From Tengunoibacter tsumagoiensis (GTDB lineage: Bacteria > Chloroflexota > Ktedonobacteria > Ktedonobacterales > Ktedonobacteraceae), in the NCBI RefSeq assembly GCF_003967535.1, contig NZ_BIFR01000001.1:5083001-5147000 (forward strand): a stretch of DNA of 64,000 nucleotides. Direction: 5' to 3'. The translations under genes were made by a program, and so were the position numbers. Under the pieces are notes generated by a model. The model had not been told where the DNA came from. It did not search any database and saw only the letters and a program-made list of their open reading frames with translations. Below, one piece after another: positions 5,284 through 13,427 of this stretch (its first letter is position 1; the number at the start of each line of letters is the position of its first letter).

Positions 5284-6999
5284 ATGCAGGCACAACAGTT
5301 ACAGAAACCGCAATCAACAGCGGCCCCAGTAAACGCACAGCCTCAGTTGCCGGTGGCCAGGCGCAGCTGGACGCACCATCGCCCAAATGGTCGATACCAT
5401 ATCCGATACGAGGACTTCATGGATATTACCGACGATGAATCCTGCGCAGATGCGCTGCGCGTCGTGGAATTCATGACGTCGGGGCGGATCGCGGCGATAC
5501 AAAGATCGCACGCAATACCAGATGCAACACTTCCACACGCGGACGATCTCTGGATTGAAGTCCCATTGAGGACCGTCGAAACGCTATCATTGAAGGTGCA
5601 GGGGAAGAGCACCTATGCTCATTGCTTTGGCATTGAGTCAAAAAAGGCTGAGTCCGGGGCTGACGACGCAGGAGACGACGACGAGCATTCGAAAAAGCGA
5701 AACCTTGTGGAACTCGGATTTCTAAGCAAACGATGGATCGCGCGGCCTGGAGCTAACGCGGCCAAGGAGCCAGAAGCGGCGACGCTTTATCGCGATGAGG
5801 AGAGCGCCTTTATTATCGTCGCAGATGGCGCAGGAAACTATGTCGGCGACGACGATGAGAGCCGCAACGCGATCAGCCAGGGATGGTCGCGATTATCGAG
5901 GCAATATCGTTACGAGATCCAGGCCGTCAATGCAGCCATCGCTGCGTTGGATTGGATTGATCCACCGGAGGAACCGGATAGATGGCCGGTACCGGTCACT
6001 GTGAGGGTCAGAAGGCCAGCCAGCATTAATGAGACGACAACCTCCAATGCTGGCGGGAGAGAAAACGGCAATCCTAACGACGTTCAAAGGGGTGCTTCGA
6101 AAGCATCGTCTATTCCGCCATTCGATTATCAGAATATCACATTTGATAATTCCGTGTCCATAGAATCGATAAAGAAATGTTACAACGATAAAAGCCTAGT
6201 CGCGACTGATGCGAACGTCGTTTGCGCGCCATGGACGGCTGTAACATTTGTGCATCTTATCAGTCGTATCTTGACAAGTGTCTCTGACTCGCCTGCATCC
6301 GATGTGCTCGAAACAGCACAACGAATCATGGATCGCTTAGCAGGAAAAGATCCGGTCCGCGCATGGGAGCATGTGCAGCTCGTCGCACTTCATATGTCCT
6401 GCCCTGGCTCGCCATCCTGGTGGCAGCGAGAACCAGGTGATCCCCGAGGATGGCGAAAAACAAAGTCTGCTGTAACGTTGCGCGACGTCGAGCGTCACCT
6501 CTTCGATCAATTCGATGATTATATGAGGAGTGGCTGGCAACCTCCGACCACGGCGCTCATTGCCTACGAGCCGATTTACGAGGACGAGGAGGTCTACGCA
6601 GCTGGCTATGGCGGCAGTGTTAGCCCGCCGTCTGTTGAGCCAGTCGTGGTCGGTCAGCCTGGCGCGGCACCAGCTGAGCCAGCGACAGCGGCGGCGACCA
6701 TCATTGTTGATGCGCCAATCGTCGATGCGTCGCCGCCACCACTGCCGCCATCGACAGCGACCAGTGCAAAGCCAGCGATGAAAGCGACAAGAGCTGAAAG
6801 CCTGGCCCGGCAGATCGGAGAGAAATATCCGCAGATCATTGTCGGAATCCTGGAACTCGACGACGGCCAGGCATGCGTTGGTATCCAGGTCGCCGACGAT
6901 GAATGGTTTGACGTGCCGTCGCTGAGAGAATGGCTCGACCCAGGGCCAGAAACGAGGCGCGCCATCGAGAAGGCGCTGGATTATGGAGGTAGGCTGTGA
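5284..6999 (+). CDS. Phage early protein of unknown function (571 aa)
   Basis: This is the largest gene of the early region and I do not recognise it. Residues 1-40 are low complexity (Q, P and A). Residues 40-230 are a mixed alpha/beta domain with an acidic insert (GADDAGDDDEH) near 125. Residues 290-420 form a second domain (SKASSIPPFDY to DDYMRSGW). A long Pro/Ala linker (450-500) leads to a small C-terminal domain (505-571). The size and the first place in the early operon would suit a replication or host-takeover protein, but no Walker, primase or nuclease motif is seen. One copy of the leader-like motif occurs inside at 6083-6095 without a start codon after it. Confidence 0.7.
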   Translation: MQAQQLQKPQSTAAPVNAQPQLPVARRSWTHHRPNGRYHIRYEDFMDITDDESCADALRVVEFMTSGRIAAIQRSHAIPDATLPHADDLWIEVPLRTVETLSLKVQGKSTYAHCFGIESKKAESGADDAGDDDEHSKKRNLVELGFLSKRWIARPGANAAKEPEAATLYRDEESAFIIVADGAGNYVGDDDESRNAISQGWSRLSRQYRYEIQAVNAAIAALDWIDPPEEPDRWPVPVTVRVRRPASINETTTSNAGGRENGNPNDVQRGASKASSIPPFDYQNITFDNSVSIESIKKCYNDKSLVATDANVVCAPWTAVTFVHLISRILTSVSDSPASDVLETAQRIMDRLAGKDPVRAWEHVQLVALHMSCPGSPSWWQREPGDPRGWRKTKSAVTLRDVERHLFDQFDDYMRSGWQPPTTALIAYEPIYEDEEVYAAGYGGSVSPPSVEPVVVGQPGAAPAEPATAAATIIVDAPIVDASPPPLPPSTATSAKPAMKATRAESLARQIGEKYPQIIVGILELDDGQACVGIQVADDEWFDVPSLREWLDPGPETRRAIEKALDYGGRL

Positions 7000-7232
7000 G
7001 GCGTTGGAATCGAGGAGATAAAGTTTACGCGAAAATCAATCAGCAAAAAGTCGCAGCTGTTGTATTGCAATCCCGTGATTGTAGCGCGGGGGACTATGAG
7101 CTGGTGCAGATCAAGACCGCGGAGAAGAACCATCTCAGCGGTCAATGGGTGTGCGGCTCATACCCAAAGCCAGTGCAGAGCTATAAGCTCACCTTGAGAC
7201 GCGATGTTATACCAGGATTCGATGCAAAATAA
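6996..7232 (+). CDS. Small phage protein of unknown function (78 aa)
   Basis: GTG start overlapping the previous stop (GTGA), with GGAGG eight bases upstream, so the two genes are translationally coupled. Basic, beta-rich, with no recognised motif. The opening WNRGDKVYAKINQQKVAAVVL resembles an SH3-like barrel of the kind found in small nucleic-acid-binding proteins. Confidence 0.65.
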   Translation: MRRWNRGDKVYAKINQQKVAAVVLQSRDCSAGDYELVQIKTAEKNHLSGQWVCGSYPKPVQSYKLTLRRDVIPGFDAK

Positions 7233-7237
7233 AAAAA

Positions 7238-7267
7238 GCTCGGCGCTATCAAGCATTCTCGCCGAGC
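7238..7267. terminator. 8-bp GC-rich stem-loop
   Basis: GCTCGGCG (7238-7245) pairs with CGCCGAGC (7260-7267). The A tract lies before it, so as an intrinsic terminator it would only work on the minus strand. On the plus strand it is a weak candidate. Confidence 0.4.
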
Positions 7268-7329
7268 GGCCTCGGATTGGAAGTCGAGGCTCTTAATAAT
7301 AATGATAATGAAAGATTGGAAATAAAGCA

Positions 7330-8685
7330 ATGAAACCAGAGAAGACATCGAAGTTTAGATTTTGGCCCTGGGTATGGGAGACATGCTGTGCGGCCTGGCA
7401 AGGATTTGTCGAGAGCATATATATCACACATATGTGGTCGTGGTTTATGAATTTGGTCACGAGACTTGTTCAACCAGTGCTGTTCGTGACGGTCATGTAT
7501 TCAATTGGGGAGACATACCCCAATTTTCCCAAGATCAATATTCATGGAGCCTCGCTATCGCTCATCATGTTCTTATCCCAAAATGCAGCGCTCGATCTTG
7601 GTTCGTTTGGGCTTCCAGGCTTGGCACGAGCGGCACAAGCCAAGGGGCTCATCAGCGAAGATTCCGCAACGGCAGCTATTGCTCTGTCGAAGAACCTCTT
7701 CTATGTCATGATGGCTAATTTGGTTTGGGGAGCAGTACAGCGGGTTATCCCTGGCATGCCCGATTCTGTCATACTGATTATCTCGCTGATCTTTATCGTC
7801 ATCCGAAGCTATTTCGCTCTGGAGTACTCGAAGGTGGTCCACGCACTCCAGCCACACGACGACCACAAGAAAGAGCCGCGAAAGTCCAGGGTCCAGGAGG
7901 TCCACGATGAACTCTTGGAAATCTTGGATCAGCGCATGGACCAGCGACAATCATCACTGGACCGTGAACTTTCGAAGTCCAGAGACGCGGTCCACGAGGC
8001 CGTCACTGGACTTGAGGCAAAGGTCCGCGAAGTCCAAGAGTCCATTGTCAATCTGGACCGTGAACTTGCGGAGGTCCACGGGTCCATCGCGAGCCTGAAC
8101 CATGGACTCGTGGAGATCCAGGCGTTCAAGGTTCAGGTCCACGAGGCCATTGAGGGGTTCAATGGCGAGATCCAGGCGATTCACGGAGAGATCGGTGAGC
8201 AGATCGGTATATCTTTGCTCGAGCGCGTCGAACCGCTCATGCGTACGATCGAAGATTGCAACCGGACGGCATTCGATCAGCTCGGCGATCGCATTGCAAC
8301 TCTTCGCGAAGAATTGAGCTCAAAGATCGGCGCAATCCATGGCGAGCTCCAGGTCCAGGTCCAAGAAGTACGAGAGGTCCAGACTAAAATCACCGAGGTT
8401 CACACCGAGGTTCACTCAGTGCAGATGATTGCTGGACCAGCGAACCGTGGACTCCCTCGAGTGGACCGTGAATCATCAACCGATGAGGTCCAGGTCCACC
8501 AGGTCCAGGGTATCGAGGAGGAGGTCCACGCATTCTTTGATACATGGATGGTGGACCACGCAGGCGAGTATCCCCCAAATTCGATCATCACGGAGAATTT
8601 CGGGATCAGGTCGAAGACGACCCTCGCAAAATACAAGGACCGACATCGTAAGTCCAAGGTCCAGCCAATGCTGGTCCAGGCGTAA
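7330..8685 (+). CDS. Membrane-anchored coiled-coil protein (451 aa)
   Basis: The N-terminal 170 residues hold about three to four hydrophobic segments (near 35-60, 75-95, 120-140 and 145-165). Residues 175-360 are a long coiled coil with recurring VHE, VQE and REL blocks. The C-terminal 60 residues (EEVHAFFDTWMVDH to KTTLAKYKDRHR) look like a small helical, possibly DNA-binding domain. The coding DNA repeats gtccag and gtccac codon pairs many times, so the coil grew by local duplication. A membrane anchor plus coil plus basic end could tether phage DNA or a complex to the membrane; this is inference. No family is recognised. Confidence 0.75.
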   Translation: MKPEKTSKFRFWPWVWETCCAAWQGFVESIYITHMWSWFMNLVTRLVQPVLFVTVMYSIGETYPNFPKINIHGASLSLIMFLSQNAALDLGSFGLPGLARAAQAKGLISEDSATAAIALSKNLFYVMMANLVWGAVQRVIPGMPDSVILIISLIFIVIRSYFALEYSKVVHALQPHDDHKKEPRKSRVQEVHDELLEILDQRMDQRQSSLDRELSKSRDAVHEAVTGLEAKVREVQESIVNLDRELAEVHGSIASLNHGLVEIQAFKVQVHEAIEGFNGEIQAIHGEIGEQIGISLLERVEPLMRTIEDCNRTAFDQLGDRIATLREELSSKIGAIHGELQVQVQEVREVQTKITEVHTEVHSVQMIAGPANRGLPRVDRESSTDEVQVHQVQGIEEEVHAFFDTWMVDHAGEYPPNSIITENFGIRSKTTLAKYKDRHRKSKVQPMLVQA

Positions 8686-8747
8686 ACAATGGACTCGGCC
8701 AGGCTGATAATGATAAGCCTGGCCACACAAGGAAAAGGAGAAATCAG

Positions 8748-8993
8748 ATGACCACAGAAGAAATCAAGGCAATCATAGGGGCGCATCGCCTTCGCCTGAT
8801 GTCCAGGGATATCATAAATAAAAAGGGAAATGGCAAACATTATGAATATTTATCCATTGGCAAGTACGACCCTGCTACAAAGAAATTTCGATCTTTTGGC
8901 CTCGGCAGGCTAGATCGAATGGGGGCCATGCGCCCGGAGCAACTCCTCGAATTTATTACAGCGAAATTCGGCGATCTGGTGAAGCAACCATGA
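8748..8993 (+). CDS. Small phage protein of unknown function (81 aa)
   Basis: AAGGAGAAATCAG precedes the ATG. Basic N-terminal half, with a beta hairpin YEYLSIGKYDPATKKFRSF typical of small nucleic-acid-binding or AP2-like proteins, then a helix. First of a tightly packed run of small genes to 10696. Confidence 0.65.
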   Translation: MTTEEIKAIIGAHRLRLMSRDIINKKGNGKHYEYLSIGKYDPATKKFRSFGLGRLDRMGAMRPEQLLEFITAKFGDLVKQP

Positions 8994-9088
8994 TCATCGC
9001 AATGGTGATCATGGTGAGCCTGGCTATCGTTGTTCCGGTGGCGCTGATCTTTCTCGATTCAGCGCCAACCCCGGATAATAAAGAGTGA
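8990..9088 (+). CDS. Tiny single-span membrane protein (32 aa)
   Basis: The ATG at 8990 overlaps the previous stop (ATGA), and the stop at 9086-9088 overlaps the next start (GTGA). The peptide is almost all one transmembrane helix (MIIAMVIMVSLAIVVPVALI) followed by a short polar end. Coupling on both sides argues that it is translated in spite of its size. Confidence 0.6.
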   Translation: MIIAMVIMVSLAIVVPVALIFLDSAPTPDNKE

Positions 9089-9327
9089 AGGGGGATAGCA
9101 TGGAAGATAAGGATATCATCGCGCTCGCAACCATTGCGAAGCGCCGAGGTTATGGCAGTATCGAGGCTGTAACGGCGTACCTGGAGGATCTCATCAACCG
9201 CAATGAGGTATATCTATCCAGTCGTCGCCAGCGGAGAATTCACACCGGGTACGATGATTCTTTGAGCCAGGACAATGCGGTCCTGGCAATGGCCATAGTG
9301 CTCCTTGAGAGCACACAACAATCTTAG
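9085..9327 (+). CDS. Small phage protein of unknown function (80 aa)
   Basis: GTG start coupled to the tiny membrane gene; a second possible start is the ATG at 9100 with GGGGG upstream. Helical, rich in charged residues (DIIALATIAKRRGYGSIEAVTAYLEDL), perhaps a small DNA-binding protein. No family is recognised. Confidence 0.6.
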   Translation: MKGDSMEDKDIIALATIAKRRGYGSIEAVTAYLEDLINRNEVYLSSRRQRRIHTGYDDSLSQDNAVLAMAIVLLESTQQS

Positions 9328-9336
9328 TTGTATTTA

Positions 9337-9349
9337 TTCAAAGGGGTGC
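9337..9349 (+). promoter_or_regulatory. Phage leader motif (TTCAAAGGGGTGC variant) before a start codon
   Basis: It lies 5 bases before the ATG at 9355 and has one changed base relative to the other leaders. Confidence 0.55.
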
Positions 9350-9354
9350 AAATA

Positions 9355-9693
9355 ATGTCAATAAAATTAGCGCCGACCATCGCTTTGGACGATCTGTCGT
9401 CCATCTTCATCGTTGCTGCGCCGAATGGCGGCGAAAAGCATCGAGAATATAGCATCCTGAATGTGGATTCGAAGACTTTCGCCTGCTGGCTCCAGACCGT
9501 CATTGAAGGAAGCGACAATCAGCAAAAGGCGGAGAAGATCATCAATAGCCTGGATTTGTCTATTAGTATTGATCGCTGGTGGGCTATCAATGAGCTTGCT
9601 GACATTGGGATAGACCTCAACCAGCATTGGTATAAAAATCCATCAAAAGCTAGTTTGGTCGCCACCATTAAGTCAATGAGAGGGGGCAAATAA
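9355..9693 (+). CDS. Phage protein of unknown function (112 aa)
   Basis: The start is set by the leader motif; an in-frame TTG further upstream would read through the motif itself and is rejected. Alpha/beta composition, no cysteine pairs or membrane segment. The stop overlaps the next start (TAATG). Confidence 0.65.
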   Translation: MSIKLAPTIALDDLSSIFIVAAPNGGEKHREYSILNVDSKTFACWLQTVIEGSDNQQKAEKIINSLDLSISIDRWWAINELADIGIDLNQHWYKNPSKASLVATIKSMRGGK

Positions 9694-10127
9694 TGGCAGC
9701 ATTTACTCCATTTATATCAAGTCAATCATTTTTGCTTGCCTCCAGCATTCTGCGCCTGCCAGCTAAGGCCTCAGCATCCGCAGAGTCAAAGCGACGAACC
9801 ACGCACATCGACAATTTAACAAACGTCCAAATAGATGCACTGATCGATAAACATCTCTTTTTTAATATGTATGGTGCAGGTGCTCCTAGCTACTCCTCAT
9901 CAATGGAGAATGCATTGATGATCATCAATGCATTCTCGCTTCGGCCAGCGCACGATCGCACCACATTGAGCCTCTTCCTGGCCGTGGATCTCCCACGGCC
10001 AGGCTCGCCGATGTACGCATTGCTGAGCCTCGTTACACCACGCATTATCGCAGTGGCTGCGCTGAAAACCGTCGGTGTCGTGGACTCATACGGAATTATT
10101 GGTATTGATCTCGAGGAGTATGTATGA
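9693..10127 (+). CDS. Phage ABA-sandwich-like protein (144 aa)
   Basis: After a 40-residue hydrophobic start, residues 48-140 follow the layout of the small phage ABA sandwich family (DUF2591 type): LTNVQIDALIDKHLFFN, then PSYSSSMENALMIINAF, then a late AALKTVGV helix. Proteins of that family are common in phage accessory regions and have no known function. The assignment is from memory of the pattern and moderate. Confidence 0.55.
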   Translation: MAAFTPFISSQSFLLASSILRLPAKASASAESKRRTTHIDNLTNVQIDALIDKHLFFNMYGAGAPSYSSSMENALMIINAFSLRPAHDRTTLSLFLAVDLPRPGSPMYALLSLVTPRIIAVAALKTVGVVDSYGIIGIDLEEYV

Positions 10128-10255
10128 GCCGCAAAGATATTTTATTGTCGATCCGAGATGGCCTGCTGTTCGGCGCAGGCCTCGGCCTCCTGGTCATCCT
10201 GGGAATGGCATTACTGGCCTGGATGGTGTTGACTATTGTGGGAATGGTGGCATGA
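10124..10255 (+). CDS. Small membrane protein (43 aa)
   Basis: The ATG overlaps the previous stop (ATGA) and the stop overlaps the next start (ATGA). A basic start (MSRKD) is followed by one or two hydrophobic spans rich in G and L. Could be a holin-like or superinfection-exclusion peptide; nothing specific is recognised. Confidence 0.6.
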   Translation: MSRKDILLSIRDGLLFGAGLGLLVILGMALLAWMVLTIVGMVA

Positions 10256-10470
10256 GTATGCGACTACTCATTGATACTGGTGCGTGGGCCATCGTTGGCG
10301 TCGTCTCAGTGCTGTTGGGCATGGTCGCAGCTGGTGCCACGAAGTATCGATGTCCGCGTTGCGATGCCCTCACGATGGTATGCATCGCGTTCGTCGCCGT
10401 TTGCATCGCGTTTTTTTTCGGCTCTCTGCTTGCCTTTGTGATTGTTAGCATAGACCCCGCATATCTATAG
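10252..10470 (+). CDS. Two-span membrane protein with a CxxC pair (72 aa)
   Basis: Translationally coupled to the previous gene. Two hydrophobic spans (residues 11-30 and 44-66) enclose a short loop KYRCPRCD, a zinc-knuckle-like CPxC. No known family. The layout fits a small membrane regulator or exclusion protein. Confidence 0.6.
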   Translation: MSMRLLIDTGAWAIVGVVSVLLGMVAAGATKYRCPRCDALTMVCIAFVAVCIAFFFGSLLAFVIVSIDPAYL

Positions 10471-10480
10471 GAGTAAATCA

Positions 10481-10696
10481 ATGAAAAAAGGCTATGACAT
10501 TCTGGCCGAAGCGCAGCAGATCGCAGCTGCGCGGTGGTCCGTAAAGGACGAGGCGGCCAGCGAAGGCAATGAAGACGGGGAAGGCGAGGAAGGCGAGGTA
10601 AATATATTGAGGTGGATGCGATCATTATGGCTGGTTATGGAATTCGTGGTATTGGTTGTGATAATCAGCATTGGGCTTTGGGTTGCATCGAAGTAG
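10481..10696 (+). CDS. Acidic protein with C-terminal membrane anchor (71 aa)
   Basis: Last gene of the early operon. N-terminal helix, an acidic Gly/Glu linker (EGNEDGEGEEGEV), then one C-terminal transmembrane span (LVMEFVVLVVIISIGLWV). This tail-anchored layout would expose the N-terminal part in the cytoplasm. The function is unknown. Confidence 0.65.
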   Translation: MKKGYDILAEAQQIAAARWSVKDEAASEGNEDGEGEEGEVNILRWMRSLWLVMEFVVLVVIISIGLWVASK

Positions 10697-10701
10697 CCAA
10701 G

Positions 10702-10744
10702 AGAACGAGGGTCACTCATGAAATCGATGAGTGACCCTCGTTCT
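10702..10744. terminator. Bidirectional terminator between convergent early operon and regulator gene
   Basis: AGAACGAGGGTCACTCAT pairs perfectly with its inverted copy over 18 bp around a 7-base loop. It is followed by TTTG-type sequence on the plus strand and lies between two genes that end towards each other. Confidence 0.8.
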
Positions 10745-10762
10745 TTGTGCCGAGCTACCGAG

Positions 10763-12112
10763 CTACCAATGCGCCAGTTGTTCTCTGAGTGCTTTAATGC
10801 GTTGTTCCGTCGGCCATGCTGCGCACATTAATCTGTGCGCATTCTTGGCTTCGCTAAACCATTGTTCACTCTTCAGCGCCTTTGCGCCGTTGATGCCCTG
10901 TTGCCACAGAGCGATACAGCGATCCAGGTCGCGAGGTCGATCATCGCGTTGCACTTCTGCGACAACGCTATTGATTGTTGCCTCTATCTTTCCATCGCTA
11001 CTACCAGATAGATCCGGCAGAGTTTCAACTCTCCCAAATGCGGTGATTGCGGATTGAAAATCACCCAGGTGCAGATTGACCATCCCGGTGTTTATCCACA
11101 TGTTTGACTCTGGGTGATCAATCCAGATATAAGACTCTTCGGTAAACGTTTTGTTTGCCATTTCTAATGATTTTAATGAGTCATTTTTAAGACTGCACTG
11201 TGCTTGATAGTTGGCAAGACCTGCGTAGACGAAACTCTGAAGCTTTGGCGGCGCGGAAATATTCTTTAATTTCTCCGCTGCTTTTTCTCCAAGTGTTAGC
11301 GCTGCGCTGCTCTTGTTGCCGTAGCTATACGTTGCCGCTAGTGTCCGCAGTGCTAGCACTTGGAGAATTGGATCCTCTGCCATTCCGCTAAACCGCTGTG
11401 CTTGCTCCAGGTGACTCAACGGTTGATCGTGACCTTCCACAAGCCGCGAGAGAGTCGCTTTCAGTAGATAGCACTGCGTCAAGAGAGCGCTTGCGCTTTT
11501 CTTAGATGCATTTATTTCTGCGAGCGGTTGCAGAGATGCAATGTATGTCGATACCGCATCGTTGGCTAGCGCGAGCTCTTTGCCCTTTCTCAGATACCAG
11601 CAGGCCGTTATGGCCGCTGCGCACTGTGCAAGGATCTCTTCGCTGCCTGCCTTTTTTGCGGTGCCAATATAGCAGGTCTCGCACGCAAAGAGAACCAGCG
11701 TCCTTAGTGCATCTCTCCTAGTTATTGTGCGCTCGATATCCATCTCAACGATTGGGTCGTAATCGTTGATTGTTTGATTAATCTTATTTTGCAATTCATA
11801 GGTATCTTGCTTCCTCCATGAGAAGATGATTCTCATAAGGCGCGACGTTAGGTCGTAGCTGAGCCCTGCCCTGATATTGTCTGTCATCAACCCTCCCGGT
11901 GTGATTGAAATTTGGTCGATTTGTGACAATTGTAATTCTTCCGCTGACTTGCCATATAATTTGCACAAATCAGCAATACTCTGCATTCGTGGCGATGATA
12001 CACCCTTTTCCCATCTCAACAGGGTGTTTACATCAACTCCGAGCGCTTGAGCAGCATGCCGCTGACTCCAATTCCTTTTTATTCGGGCCTGGATGAGCAA
12101 TGTTCTTTCCAT
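10763..12112 (-). CDS. HTH-XRE regulator with TPR-like domain, likely lysogeny switch (449 aa)
   Basis: Residues 5-62 are an XRE helix-turn-helix (IKRNWSQRHAAQALGVD, then TLLRWEKG, ending in LCKLYGKSAEELQL). Residues 110-449 are all-helical with TPR-like repeats (LALRTLAATYSYGNKSSAALTLGEKA, LANYQAQCSLKNDSLKSLEMA). The same build is used by peptide-sensing RRNPP regulators, including phage arbitrium receptors, and is also common in Ktedonobacteria as plain regulators. It is transcribed away from the late region across 359 bp of noncoding DNA with ATGCAGA iterons, so it is the best candidate for the repressor of this phage. Confidence 0.8.
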   Translation of the reverse strand: MERTLLIQARIKRNWSQRHAAQALGVDVNTLLRWEKGVSSPRMQSIADLCKLYGKSAEELQLSQIDQISITPGGLMTDNIRAGLSYDLTSRLMRIIFSWRKQDTYELQNKINQTINDYDPIVEMDIERTITRRDALRTLVLFACETCYIGTAKKAGSEEILAQCAAAITACWYLRKGKELALANDAVSTYIASLQPLAEINASKKSASALLTQCYLLKATLSRLVEGHDQPLSHLEQAQRFSGMAEDPILQVLALRTLAATYSYGNKSSAALTLGEKAAEKLKNISAPPKLQSFVYAGLANYQAQCSLKNDSLKSLEMANKTFTEESYIWIDHPESNMWINTGMVNLHLGDFQSAITAFGRVETLPDLSGSSDGKIEATINSVVAEVQRDDRPRDLDRCIALWQQGINGAKALKSEQWFSEAKNAHRLMCAAWPTEQRIKALREQLAHW

Positions 12113-12228
12113 GTGCGTTCGCTGCCCTCTAATACTATAACATTACACTTCGCACGCCATCCACAATACCCTCAAATTATACTTTGCACTCTGTATTTTG
12201 TCTATCTTCAGTGCAAATCACTGCGAAA

Positions 12229-12265
12229 ATGCAGACAATATGCAGATATGCAGAACGTATGCAGA
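12229..12265. promoter_or_regulatory. Four ATGCAGA direct repeats, candidate operator of the HTH-TPR regulator
   Basis: ATGCAGA occurs at 12229, 12240, 12248 and 12259, spaced 11, 8 and 11 bases. It lies in the divergent control region (12113-12471), upstream of a possible -10 TATACT at 12328-12333 for the rightward gene at 12472. The rest of this region is noncoding. Confidence 0.55.
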
Positions 12266-12455
12266 TTGCCAGAAGAAGAGACGAGAATCAGACGATGCAA
12301 TGATGATTTAAAATCATAGATTCAATGTATACTATTCATAGGTCGCGGCGAGCGATGCCTTCTGTCACTACCATCGACGCGTGGCCTGCATCGTGACCAG
12401 CAACGACGCCAGGATTGTTACCGCCTGGCCGTCGTTGCCTGGATAGTCATCAAAA

Positions 12456-12468
12456 ATCAAAGGGGTGC
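12456..12468 (+). promoter_or_regulatory. Phage leader motif ATCAAAGGGGTGC before a start codon
   Basis: It ends 3 bases before the ATG at 12472. Confidence 0.6.
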
Positions 12469-12471
12469 TTT

Positions 12472-12684
12472 ATGAATCACAATCAGAGCGAGGTGGCGCG
12501 AATCAGGGCGCAGATCGAGGCTGAGCTGAGTGGTGCCAAACAAGGCCTCGAAGGGTTCGCTGAGACTGCGAAACATCGATTTATCACGGAGAGAATGGCG
12601 GCAGGGTGCAATGAGATCGCTGAGGTGGTAGGGGCCCAAGAGGCGCGGCGAATTGTTTGTGAGATCATGGAAAAGATTGGATAA
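12472..12684 (+). CDS. Small helical phage protein (70 aa)
   Basis: The start is fixed by the leader motif. An all-helical, charged protein (EVARIRAQIEAELSGAKQGL). First gene right of the switch region, divergent from the HTH-TPR regulator, so a Cro-like or antirepressor role is possible by position only. Confidence 0.65.
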   Translation: MNHNQSEVARIRAQIEAELSGAKQGLEGFAETAKHRFITERMAAGCNEIAEVVGAQEARRIVCEIMEKIG

Positions 12685-12688
12685 GAAA

Positions 12689-12886
12689 ATGGAATTAGAA
12701 ATCAAGACCAGACATGCCCATGACTATCAAGAGCCAACACGATCATCAGATGATGATACATTCGGGAAGGACTGCTCGGCAACACACCAATGCACACGCG
12801 ATAATAAAACGCAGGGCAATTGCATCGCCGGTCCTCAAGGTCACGATGGTATGCACTACTGCGGTAGATGCGCCACATATTTCTAG
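12689..12886 (+). CDS. Small cysteine/histidine-rich protein (65 aa)
   Basis: Starts 4 bases after the previous stop. Five cysteines (KDCS, HQCT, GNCI, YCGRC) and several histidines suggest a small zinc-binding protein. No family is recognised. Confidence 0.6.
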   Translation: MELEIKTRHAHDYQEPTRSSDDDTFGKDCSATHQCTRDNKTQGNCIAGPQGHDGMHYCGRCATYF

Positions 12887-12900
12887 CCGCTATTCTTTCT

Positions 12901-12934
12901 TGAGCCCCTGGAGATCCATCCAGGGGCTCATTTT
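12901..12934 (+). terminator. Intrinsic terminator
   Basis: TGAGCCCCTGGA pairs perfectly with TCCAGGGGCTCA around a 6-base loop and is followed by TTTTGT. Confidence 0.8.
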
Positions 12935-12998
12935 GTGCCCCGAGTACAATGTATTTTAGTGGGGAATACATTGTTTTCGATGAAAAAGGAGAAAGCGC

Positions 12999-13262
12999 AT
13001 GCCAACACAAATCCAACCCGCAGTATTAGGGGTATTACCAGAAACACCAGGGCGTCAGTACTTCGCGTACACCTGCGACATCTGCCAGGATAAAATGATC
13101 GGGACATCGCAGCGCATGACGAAAAGCCAGGCGGGCAATGACTACGTCAAAACAACATACCACTGCGAATCCTGCGACATCTGGATGACAACAGAATTAC
13201 CTAGAAGCCTGGTCGTGAAAATCGTTGATGAGAGCTGCTTGCCGCCGCCAGCAAAGCTCTAA
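12999..13262 (+). CDS. Zinc-ribbon protein (87 aa)
   Basis: AAAGGAGAAAGCGC precedes the ATG. CDIC (residues 26-29) and CESC (residues 56-59) are about 27 residues apart with beta strands between, a classic zinc-ribbon fold. Monocistronic between two terminators. Role unknown. Confidence 0.65.
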   Translation: MPTQIQPAVLGVLPETPGRQYFAYTCDICQDKMIGTSQRMTKSQAGNDYVKTTYHCESCDIWMTTELPRSLVVKIVDESCLPPPAKL

Positions 13263-13267
13263 AGCGA

Positions 13268-13324
13268 ATCATCACTAATTTTGATGGAATCTGAGAAATT
13301 CATCAAAATTGGTGATGATTTTTG
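13268..13324 (+). terminator. Intrinsic terminator, 19-bp stem with T tract
   Basis: Arms 13268-13286 and 13301-13319 pair over 19 positions with one G-T pair, followed by a T run that leads into the next promoter. Confidence 0.75.
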
Positions 13325-13353
13325 TTGACAAAGAACAAAGGTTCAATTATACT
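13325..13353 (+). promoter_or_regulatory. Late-operon promoter, consensus sigma70
   Basis: TTGACA (13325-13330), exactly 17 bases, TATACT (13348-13353). It directly precedes the packaging and structural genes, the first of which starts at 13428. The upstream terminator isolates it. No operator is obvious. Confidence 0.75.
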
Positions 13354-13427
13354 CATCAGTAACGAGGTATGGCCCGTCGCGGCCATGCCTTTTTGCGTCT
13401 CTAACGACTTTTTCGAAAGGCCTGGTC

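Noticed and set aside
6083..6095. Leader motif copy inside the 571-aa gene
   Set aside because: No start codon follows within a useful distance, so it is not taken as a translation signal.
9328..9354. TTG start for the 112-aa gene upstream of 9355
   Set aside because: It would translate the leader motif itself; the ATG right after the motif is the better start.
10763..10800. Arbitrium-type peptide gene after the HTH-TPR regulator
   Set aside because: The space between its stop and the terminator at 10744 is too short for a peptide gene.
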